A DNA stretch of 64,000 bases from Spirometra erinaceieuropaei (Eukaryota; Platyhelminthes; Cestoda; Diphyllobothriidea; Diphyllobothriidae), in contig CACRXP010000089.1 of NCBI GenBank assembly GCA_902702965.1, positions 578,282-642,281 of the forward strand. Reading direction: 5' to 3'. The position numbers were made by a program, and so were the translations under genes. Below the pieces are notes generated by a model, which did no database searches, had not been told where the DNA came from, and saw only the letters and a list, made by a program, of their open reading frames with translations. Below are positions 55,717-64,000 of this stretch, piece after piece (the first letter of the stretch is position 1; every line of letters starts with the position of its first letter).

Positions 55717-57489
55717 GTGAGATGGTTGAAAGCGAACTTCGTAGATATCGCCTATCAATACAGAACTTTCCCGACTATGCAACGCTCACTGCTAACCAGA
55801 CAACACATCTCGGCCCTAAATGACCTACGTAAGACTACTGAAGTTGTCATCTCAAGACGTGACAAAGGAAGCGGGGTCGTGATCCTAAACAAGACTGATT
55901 ACGTGAGAAAGATGGAAGCGATAGTGAGTGACACCAGCAAATTTTCCTCGAAAGCCCATGAGAGAGAAGAAACAAAAGCGCTAGAAGACCTTATTGGGAG
56001 AATGGTTAAATCGTTACTTGAAAAGCAAATAATAGACGAGAACATGGCTGCGTGTCTTAGGCCTGTAGGGTCGCATATTCCCAGACTATATGGACTGCCA
56101 AAATTGCACAAACCAGGGGTACCATTACGACCGATTCTATCAATGAGGAATTCACCTCAACATAAACTTGCCCAATGGTTAGTGAAGCAAATCGAACCAA
56201 TCAGACGCAACCTTGCCGTTTATACTACCAAAGAGACTTTCTCCTTTGTAGATGAGCTTAAGCATCAGAATCTACTGAATAAACACATGATCTCGCTTGA
56301 CGTGCAGAGCCTGTTTACAAACGTGCCACTGGATGAAACAATTGACGTAATTTGTGAGCATGCGGGTGAAACACACCTACCACCAGAGCAACTACGGGAA
56401 CTACTACAGATATGCACAAAGAATGTACAGTTCTTGTTCAACGGGCGGCTGTATAGACAGATCGACGTTGTAGCTATAGGCAGTCCATTGGGGCCAGTCC
56501 TAGCGGACATTTTAATGTCTAATCTAGAGCGAAAACTAGCTCGGAACTTACAACGAGCCTCATTCTATAGGCGATATGTAGATGACATTTTCGCTATAGT
56601 CAAAAACCCAGGCGACGGAGAACTACTGCTAAAGGCTCTGAACAAAGCACATGCAAAGATCAAATTTACGATCAAGCATGTGAAGAATGACACACTACCT
56701 TTCCTGGATATTCTTGTACGTAGGCGAGCAGACGGCTCTATTCAGAGATCCATCTATCGAAAACCCACCTGGAAAGGACAATACATGCACTTCCTCAGTT
56801 TCGTTCCAATTCAGAGAAAACGGAACTTGGTTTTGTGCCTGTTCAATAGAGCCACCAGAATCTGCTCCTCAGATACGATCGATGACGAGCTTACTTTCCT
56901 AAAAAACGTTTTTCTTGCAAACGGGTATCCGGAGAAATTCATCGATAAATATCGCCATCCCAGACAAGAAACTCCTGAAGAAATATCTGTACCTAAAAAG
57001 TCCGTGACCATCTACCTCCCCTTTAAGGGTGATAATGTGTCAAACGTGATCAAGCGACGACTTCGGTGCACTATCGAAAAGACGTATGCCGCCTCTAAAT
57101 TGTTGTTCATAAGTACCACAACCGCCATCCCAGTTAGACCAGCTAAAGACATTTTGCCTATGCACGCCACATCAAATTGTATTTATGAGTTTACATGTAG
57201 TTGCGGATGCAAGTACATCGGGCGCACGCAAAGGCAATTGGCAGCTCGGTCAGCTGAACACATGCCGAAGTGGCTGCTTAAGGCGGAAAATAAGGTACCC
57301 AGAAGCTCAATCACAAAGCACCTATTGGACACGGGCCATACGGTGGACCAAATGGTTGCATTCAAGGTCCTGTTTCGGGCGACGACCGGGCGTCTCTTGC
57401 GCTTTGCAGAGGCCGCTGCAATACGGAGGAGGAAACCAGAACTCTGTAAGCAGCTTGACCATGTGATAAACCTGGCACTGCCATGGTAA
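55717..57489 (+). CDS. PLE family C reverse transcriptase-GIY-YIG endonuclease, copy 2
   Basis: An open frame of about 590 codons. It begins at GTG (55717); the frame stays open upstream into the arm (to 55663) and the first in-frame ATG is at 55777, so the true N-terminus has been lost by truncation. Domains in order: fingers with DKGSGVVILNKTDYV (residues about 50-64), SHIPRLYGLPKLHKPGVPLR (about 118-137), motif A SLDVQSLFTNVP (about 193), motif B (about 250-270), catalytic RRYVDDIFAIV (about 288), LPFLDILVRRR, and a Cys-rich FTCSCGCKYIGRTQRQLAAR GIY-YIG core (about 493-512) with ITKHLLDTGHTVD. Motif B reads DVVAIGSPLGP where copy 1 has DGVAMGSPLGP; this may weaken activity. Confidence 0.85.
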   Translation: MRWLKANFVDIAYQYRTFPTMQRSLLTRQHISALNDLRKTTEVVISRRDKGSGVVILNKTDYVRKMEAIVSDTSKFSSKAHEREETKALEDLIGRMVKSLLEKQIIDENMAACLRPVGSHIPRLYGLPKLHKPGVPLRPILSMRNSPQHKLAQWLVKQIEPIRRNLAVYTTKETFSFVDELKHQNLLNKHMISLDVQSLFTNVPLDETIDVICEHAGETHLPPEQLRELLQICTKNVQFLFNGRLYRQIDVVAIGSPLGPVLADILMSNLERKLARNLQRASFYRRYVDDIFAIVKNPGDGELLLKALNKAHAKIKFTIKHVKNDTLPFLDILVRRRADGSIQRSIYRKPTWKGQYMHFLSFVPIQRKRNLVLCLFNRATRICSSDTIDDELTFLKNVFLANGYPEKFIDKYRHPRQETPEEISVPKKSVTIYLPFKGDNVSNVIKRRLRCTIEKTYAASKLLFISTTTAIPVRPAKDILPMHATSNCIYEFTCSCGCKYIGRTQRQLAARSAEHMPKWLLKAENKVPRSSITKHLLDTGHTVDQMVAFKVLFRATTGRLLRFAEAAAIRRRKPELCKQLDHVINLALPW

Positions 57490-57765
57490 TTATCGATTAT
57501 GGACGAGACCCTGTTCCCATGTCCGCCCTCTCATTTTGCCCCTCACCCGCCCCCCCCTCTCCCCGGCATGACTGAATGCTCCCCGCACGTTGCACTCCAA
57601 ATCACGCCGCACCAGTTCTCTCATACTTGGATGACTTCTCTCCCCCCCCTCACCATATGCACCCGCATACTAGACCCATGTTTCAGGTTACCTATCACGT
57701 TTTAGTTCTCTAGGTCGATCGTTGATTGAACAGTTTTTGCCTTGTAATATAACTATGCAATGACC

Positions 57766-57820
57766 GTGTGCAGCTGAATGAGAGGTCTCGAAATTTATGA
57801 CGTCATTAAATTCTGCATGC
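57766..57820 (+). ncRNA. Variant hammerhead-like fold, sense 3' arm of PLE family C copy 2
   Basis: Same sequence as at 44346-44400: 8-bp stem I GTGTGCAG/CTGCATGC, core CTGAATGA with one extra A, stem II from GAGGTCTC, GAAA, stem III built on TGACGTCA, TT before the predicted cut. It lies on the coding strand about 280 bp after the stop codon, behind the C-rich tract. It would release the 3' end of the element RNA if active. Confidence 0.5.
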
Positions 57821-57859
57821 TTTGTCGTCTTCGCCTTGTTCAAATATAGCTACAGTTCG

Positions 57860-60195
57860 GATAGCGGCCAAGCCCAATACGTGGCAGAAACACTTTTGTG
57901 CATGAAATGCACGAACTGCGATATTGATAATGTAATCGAATCAGGTATTAAACCATGAATAAATTACTGATTTTTATCTTCATTAGCATTATAGTGCTGC
58001 AAAGAAACGATTTAACGTGCGCTTATCTCCCAAATTTTCCTGGCAAACGCAACAACGATATTACTATAACGCTTGCATTCAGAGTGAAAATAATACTCAA
58101 AACGGACCAATAAATGACAAAAGTAAATCAAACGGGAGAAAATCTGTCCTCATATAAACTGATACAATGAAATCCTTCCTTACTTTCATTTGTTAGCACC
58201 AAAATCTGGCTTACACTAAATAAATTTTTATCTCTGCTCCAAAAACTCTTCAGTCATGGTGAGAGCCTTTTTAATAATTCATAAACTTCGTGGGACTAAA
58301 GTTCTGTCAGGAGGTCTGACTGATCGATCTTAACGGTTGCTAAATAATTTGAGTAAAGTACTGTAACCAAAAATGCGAAAATACTAAAGAAAAGACAATG
58401 ACTTTATTTAATAACATAAGAACGTTAATGTTTATTTTATATAACGAGTAAAAAAGACCAAGTGGCAGTTTAGAAGGCCGTAGACAGTTAGCTACAGGAT
58501 TTCATTTTTTCGCTCAGTACAAAATTATTGCGTTGGAAAGAGCCTCGATTCTTGTGAGGAGGTCAAATATGAACGGACCAACTGACCTCTTTACGCTCAT
58601 TAGCTTTTTGTCGCAGATTTAATTTGTTGCCAAAAAGATACGAACACGTTACGGCTGCCAACGCATAAGACATTGTGCATAGTACGAGACGTCGTAGTCT
58701 TTAAATAGACGCTTTTATTCATGCAAACAGTGCATGTTAGTTGTCACTTGCAATATAAAGTGCGTGACCTAACTCATGAAATGTGTCGAAATTTACGAAT
58801 GATTGCCAATCACTCGCAAAACGACACCATTTTATGAGTTAAATGTCTATGTTATTAAGTTCAAGTTTAAAAGAATTAAAAAATAAAAGAAATATTATAG
58901 GCAGAGTTGCGTTGTTTAGAAATGTCGATCTATTTTGAAAAGCACAATATTCCGAAAACGTCAGAAATGGCTCCAATTAAGAAAATAAATTAAAAATGTA
59001 TTCTCATACCATACACGTAGTAAATATGAAAGTAGACAAAATCACGTCTACGGGCAGCGTTTCAGTTAAGTTTACATCTAAATATCGTTAACTAGGTAGT
59101 GTGATTTCATATATGACGGTTTGTCAACTGACTACATTCTCGGTGTAGATTCCAAAACTGGTTTCCAGTGCTTCATAATTTCATTACCGATTTGGCGTTA
59201 AATGAGATGGGGTTCAAAAAGAGAAGCTGGACTTTGCTTGATTTCGCCAACAAGGACGTCGTAGTATCAAAAGTTTTCATAAGGTGACATGCCATGAAGC
59301 GGGTCGTTGTCTAATAAATTTAAATACAACTGACAGGCGTGATCGTAAACAAACCATTTTGTGTTTATAGAGAGAAACTTTCTCCCATTAAATTAATTAA
59401 TACTCTTCGTTCGTTTTGGACTACGTTGAGTTTAGGATCGGCCTCGAAATATTGCTGAATACTTCATGAGTTTCAGTGTTTTCATCCGAAAGCCCAAAAA
59501 GGCAGATTCCGAATTAGCTGTCTTTTGAGAACTTTAAAATAAGATTGTTTTTGAAGGCATTTACAGAATAACTGAGTGTTTAGGCGCTCATTTTTATGAA
59601 GATGGTTGCTTGTGTCGCATTTGAAGACTCATTCAAACATCAGACTTCATTTTTGAGAAAAATAACTGTCCACAAGGAAAGTCACCAACAAATATGCCTT
59701 GGATAAATGAGACAACTTTCCTGAATAAGTTACCTCTTTAGGAAGGGCTTTATTACTGCACTTAGTCGACGGATTTCTGTGTACGTTGCGTTTTTGCAAA
59801 ACGAGGCCAAGTAAAAATTTGACATCTTTAACGGCTTCTTTCACGTTCCAAAGCAACACTAGTATTTTTCCAAGGTAATTGCAAAAACATGCCATTCTGT
59901 ATACATTGAGGCCATTTTCACTGCTTTTGCTTGCTTTTAGGCTCCGTTCTTCGATTGTGAATGTACAGCAGCTAGCCCATACAAGTACTGATACTTTAAT
60001 GAAATTAAAATTGTTTTTCTCGTTCTATTTCTGAAAAACATACGCACAGAATTTAAAATACTAGAAAAGAAGTGCGTCATATGTTTAAAGCTGTAAATGA
60101 CCATTCCATGAGCGAGAGAGGGAGAGGGGAATTTGCTTTATTTAGAAATCGTAAGTTCACAATTTTCGGCAAAGAAATTGGCTCTATTCACTGTG
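57860..60195. other. AT-rich spacer with one micro-foldback
   Basis: No gene recognised. At 58768-58845, CTAACTCATGAAATGTGTCG and its near reverse complement CGACACCATTTTATGAGTTA face each other. The outer part matches the TIR start of the long-TIR MITEs, so this may be a tiny deletion derivative. Confidence 0.4.
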
Positions 60196-60241
60196 GGCAG
60201 GAAATAAGTAAGAGATTATTCAAGAGTCAAAGAAACGATTA

Positions 60242-61785
60242 TTATGGGGATAGTTCAAGTCTTATCTTCTGTATTTCTGTCTCTGCGCACGTAAGATAGC
60301 GCGCTAGGAATGGCAATACAGAAGCTCGATAAGCCGATGTGCGACAGGATATAAGTCGGAAGCTGCGGCGCATCGGGCGGGAAGACTTCGCAGAAATAAG
60401 ATCAAAATGCAAGGGATGGGTAACGTCATCTATAATCCGACCAGCAAATTGCTTGACCGTATTGAAATGTCGTTGTAGGATAGTGTCAACTAAGAAAGAT
60501 AAGAAACACCTACTGCAGTAGAGAGCATTCGAAGGACTCGTTTCAAAATTAAAAGATCCTTTTTTAGCAAAGCAGGAAAAATGACAGGGAAGCAGTATAG
60601 GATAAGAGGCAGAATGCAGGCATCAATGAATCGCCAGACTAAGGGTTGAGGTGTGTGGTAGGAATGTAAACGACGTATGTAGTAAAGAAGTTTACGAACT
60701 GTAATAAAAAGGGACTCAATATGGAGGGAAAATGAAAGATTTGAGGACAAAGTAAAGCCGAGGTACCTGAAAGAGGATACTTCGTTAGGAAGAATGTCAG
60801 AGGAATCAGGATTAGGGGAGGGCCGCAGTCGAAAAATACACTGAACGGATTTTTGGTTGTTAATTAGGAGACCATTTTCCTCCGACCACGCCAGGACATG
60901 GTTTAGGCCATCCTTTAGAGACCGGAGGTGTGTCTGACTTTTGAGAGGGTGCCCAACAACCACATCATCAGCATACTGGACCAGAAGAAAGTCATTAGGG
61001 GACCTTAGATCGTCAGTGTGGAGGGCGGAAAGGTGAGAGGATAGAATGGACCCTTGGAGAACACCGCAGTCATTGGGAAGGATCAAAGATTTCCGCTTGT
61101 CAGATTGGACAAATTGAGTACGGAAGGTAAAATTATCTCTAAGCCAAGAGACGACCCAGCCTGGAGAGCCGCATGCGGAGGTTTTGGTAAGGAGAAGAGG
61201 GCGCGGGACGGTATTGAAGACGGCGGAGTAATCAAGAAAAGCGCACGCATACTCGCGGCAACCCTTGTCTAATGCTTTTAGGGCAGAGTTAACCACAAGA
61301 GCGACAGCATCTAAAGTACTCCGTTTGGCTTTATATGCAAACTATAAAGAGTCGGAAAAAATGGAAGAAAAAGGCTTTATGATTTCTAGGGCAACTCTTT
61401 CAACAAGCTTTAGTATTGCAGAGGAGCAGGCAATTGGACGAAAAGATTTAGGACCAAAGCTAGCGGGCTTTTTATGGATGGGAGTGATTCTCACTCTACG
61501 CTAGGCGTCGGGAATCTTGGACTCCATGAAAGACATGTTGATTAGGTGCGTTAAAATAACGGCTATCTGAGAACTGCAAGATTTAAGAAGAAAAGGCGAG
61601 ACACCATCCGGTCTGGCAGCTGTTGATCCACGGACGTTTTTAAGGTGTTTCTCTACTGTTGCCAAAGACACGGGTTGGAATGTACTCTGTGATAGGGGAA
61701 TTTCATCTAAGGGAAGATGGGAGTCATTGTGACTAAATATAAAATTTTTATTTAAGGAGTCTAAATCTGCATCCACATGCGCCAC
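60242..61785 (-). pseudogene. CR1-type reverse transcriptase, broken
   Basis: The connector reads ARPDGVSPFLLKSC (61.6 kb), then ITPIHKKPASFGPKSFRPIA. The RT motifs follow in a 268-codon frame (60490-61296): FLDYSAVFNTV (motif A), GVLQGSILSSHL (motif B), QYADDVVV (catalytic A-D-D near 60970), then FRYLGFTLSSNLSFSLHI. After a frameshift at 60490 the C-terminal tail continues as HPLHFDLISAKSSRPMRRS to a stop at 60242-60244. Breaks: stop TAG at 61501-61503, a stop before FAYKAKRSTLDA near 61340, and the frameshift near 60490. CR1-class proteins copy element RNA onto a nicked target. Confidence 0.75.
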
Positions 61786-62570
61786 TGTGTTGCGATGGCC
61801 AGTGAGACGCTTAATATTTTTCCAAATCTCAGCTGAGGAAGGGGGGAAAGGGGGGAGTAAGAAGAGGAAAAACGTTGGCGGACAAACAGGCTATTTAGCC
61901 TGTCAATCTCTGTTTTTATTAAGACGGTAACGTCCTTAAGGCCATCACGTAAGCCTAGCTTGTAAAGGAGTTCTTTTTTTCGTCTTAACGATTTCAGATA
62001 GGGGGAAGAAATTCTATCCGGTCGTACCATAACAGTATCAAGAGAGCAGCAAATATCGAAAATTTCATTTTAAAACGCTGTCAGGTTGGAAGAACAGGAT
62101 TCAACATTATATTGTTCAAGGAAAGTGGGGATAGTAAGGAAAATGCAAGTCTGAAGCAAGAGAATGTTTTCGGCGGACGTGTTGCGAACCTTAACCTTTC
62201 TCTCAGGCTTGGCAAGCAGTGCACGTTTAGAAGTGGAATAGATTTTTGGAAGACACAATAAAGTGGAATGGTCAGAACCTGACAATGGAGCCCTATTTTT
62301 TACCCAAAAAAGCTTGCTGTGATTAGTCAGAATATGGTTAAGAGGGGCATCTGCGCGAGTATTAAAAGACACAGGATTATCGAAGCCTAAAACTGTAAGG
62401 ATACGTAAATTCACGCGATTAAAATCGCCGCATAAGAGAGTAAGATAGTCGCAGGATAATATATCAAGTTTATGTGAGAAAAAGTCGAAAAAACGGGTTA
62501 GTGCACCTTCACAGGAAGAGGGGGGAATGTAAATACTAGCAAATATGATGCCCTTAAAATTACTTAACAA
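61761..62570 (-). pseudogene. CR1-type apurinic-like endonuclease and connector, broken
   Basis: A 166-codon frame (62070-62570) reads FASIYIPPSSCEGALTRFFD, LTLLCGDFNRVN (the G-D-F-N endonuclease motif) and APLSGSDHSTLLC (the S-D-H motif near the C-terminus), as in LINE endonucleases of the exonuclease III fold. The connector frame at 61761-62030 (KSLRRKKELLYKLGLRDG) is charged and helical, as usual between endonuclease and RT. The catalytic N-terminal part (Asn and Glu motifs) is missing or unreadable beyond 62570. The pieces are separated by a stop and a frame change near 62040. Confidence 0.7.
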
Positions 62571-62724
62571 CCGGGCCTACATAAATCAGCGATGACATTT
62601 ATCAAACCATCAGAGTAAGAGAAAAGGGACTTACAATCTCTACACCAACGTCGATTCGAAGTTTGAATGCGAATTGCCATCCAAACCGTGTTTTCTCTAA
62701 TGCATAGGCCGTTGTTGACGAATA

Positions 62725-64000
62725 TTCGATAAATTCAACACAGAACGATCGCAAATACGACATATTGGCCGTAAAATACAACAGTTTGCATTATGGTCGT
62801 TCGTAAGTGAAATTGACAATTTAATGCCATTCAAAAGAGTGCTAGCGTACTGTAGAGACGACCTCATAATCTTAGTTCAGACAAACAAAGGATGCAAAAC
62901 AGTTCAATATATCGAAGGGAAATAGGCACAGAAATGTACAAATAGTAAAAATCCACACGTGAATGGAGAGCTACAAAAATGGCGGCTCGAATTCAAAAGC
63001 CCGCCGACTGAGGTGGTCATCTTTTTGATATCAGGTAGAATTTTCCAAACGGCAAAAAAACATTCAGCCCACTTAAACGAAGGAAACTCTTTCTGTGTTT
63101 TTATTGCACTTTAGGGCTCCAATTCGCACAGATCTACTAATTTGACATAAAGGAATTGATAAAACATCTGGTTTTTTTAAAATGACCTTTTGTTAGGAGA
63201 TTGAAAACCAGGGTCAACATCGGACATGAAATAAAATTTATAGTCTGGCTAAATCATTTTATTAAAACTCTCGCGGGAACTTACTATTATTTTAATGAAA
63301 ATGTCGCTCAGATGCGTAACTGGAGTCTAGGACGTGTATTAGCATAGGAAATTGCACAAATATATTCCAACGTCTATTTTCGCCAAAATTTACTGAAAGT
63401 TCACTTGATATAATTACGCTAACACAATTTCTGAACAAGAAAAGGACATTTCATTGAAGGATGTGGGTGTGCGAACGAAATGCGCCACGTCAAAGGTGTC
63501 CAAAAATTCTCTAATCAGTTTCCGTTATCATATTTCAGAGAACGGTCATGTACTGTAATTGCGTCTGTATCATTCATAACTAAATATCTACAATTCGAAC
63601 TGGGTTATTCTCTGATTTTGATAACCGGTTATACTGTTTCCCTGTTATCTAATCCTGCCGAACTGGTAGTTATTTATGAAAGCCATATACGTACTTTCGC
63701 TAAATACTCTTTTTTAACTCTTCTGCGCCTTGAGCGGACGCCTGCGATTGTCAGAATTGCACATTGTGGCATTAAAAATGCTAATCGTCTTTGAATCCCC
63801 AAGCGGATTTTATTTTAATTTATTTTGTTATTTTAATTATTCTTATCATATATCCAGCATTGTACGTGACACAGTCTTGCTCTACGTTCATATTGGGCGT
63901 TAAAATCTACCTGCTCCATAGTATCTAATTTTACGTCAAACAGGCAACGGTAGATTGTGTAACCCCACCTACTAACTTAATGGAATTTACTCATCATTGT
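62725..64000. other. Gene-free AT-rich spacer
   Basis: No gene recognised. A 104-codon plus-strand frame (63480-63794) has no family resemblance. Confidence 0.4.

Larger units (their letters stand above)
55598..57842 (+). mobile_element. Penelope-like element family C, copy 2, with inverted arms and 12-bp TSD
   Basis: A perfect direct repeat AATATAGCTACA (55586-55597 and 57843-57854) marks the insertion. The left arm (55624 to about 55704) is the reverse complement of about 57761-57842. The left end begins with the same AGTGTTTTCCCGGGATAAA string found at the end of copy 1. The body carries an uninterrupted coding frame, a C-rich 3' UTR (C runs near 57550-57565 and 57643-57652) and the sense hammerhead-like fold at 57766-57820. 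It is 5'-truncated less severely than copy 1. Confidence 0.85.
60200..62720 (-). mobile_element. CR1-type non-LTR retrotransposon, decayed
   Basis: The minus strand carries, in order, an apurinic-type endonuclease domain, a connector and a reverse transcriptase with a C-terminal tail, the ORF2 layout of CR1/jockey-class LINEs. Composition changes sharply from the AT-rich flanks, with purine-rich plus-strand sequence throughout. The 5' end is lost within the endonuclease. The 3' end lies just beyond the tail stop at 60242; no clear 3' microsatellite or target duplication is seen. Confidence 0.7.

Overview
The window is AT-rich animal DNA made almost entirely of transposable elements and their remains. 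No host gene can be called with confidence, and I see no rRNA, no functional tRNA gene and no CRISPR array. The mix is abundant Penelope-like elements (PLEs) with GIY-YIG endonuclease domains and hammerhead ribozymes, a CR1-type non-LTR retrotransposon, a Helitron helicase relic, tRNA-derived SINE-like repeats and long-inverted-repeat Tc1/mariner-type MITEs. This fits a repeat-rich invertebrate genome. A flatworm (tapeworm or fluke) is my best inference, but no species-diagnostic gene is present.

Layout. 1-4 kb: a worn hammerhead relic, a GC-rich promoter-like island (CCAAT, TATA and E-boxes), an antisense PLE endonuclease fragment and a decayed PLE (called family B here) between 185-bp inverted repeats. 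6.2-7.1 kb: a 5'-truncated PLE (family A) between inverted arms, each carrying a hammerhead. 8.2-8.5 kb: two opposed tRNA-like remnants. 12.9-13.9 kb: first long-TIR MITE. 16.65-16.9 kb: a possible host exon. 18.06-18.55 kb: a 495-bp mini-element with inverted arms and a perfect 12-bp target duplication (family D). 22.6-22.8 kb: SINE-like repeat. 29.7-31.9 kb: Helitron with a broken helicase and no Rep domain. 33.3-33.6 kb: rearranged SINE-like copy. 35.97-38.31 kb: two more MITEs 0.4 kb apart. 39.1-41.5 kb: the longest family A PLE, ending in a hammerhead with an intact core. 42.56-44.43 kb (minus) and 55.60-57.84 kb (plus): two close relatives of a third PLE family (C), each with 12-13 bp target duplications and inverted arms. 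53.06-53.65 kb: another family A fragment. 53.8-54.05 kb: SINE-like copy. 60.2-62.7 kb (minus): CR1-type relic with endonuclease and reverse transcriptase domains.

How the parts work together. In PLE families A and C the order is reverse transcriptase, GIY-YIG endonuclease, a C-rich 3' UTR, then a hammerhead on the sense strand. An inverted copy of that 3' end is joined to the truncated 5' end. Family B has the same inverted-arm layout, but its hammerhead assignment is weak. Family D keeps only the arms and a GC-rich core. The family C arms fold into a hammerhead-like structure with long stems but one extra base in the catalytic core, and this is the most unusual observation in the window. 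The 55.6-57.8 kb copy holds an uninterrupted frame of about 590 codons, so this family was active recently.
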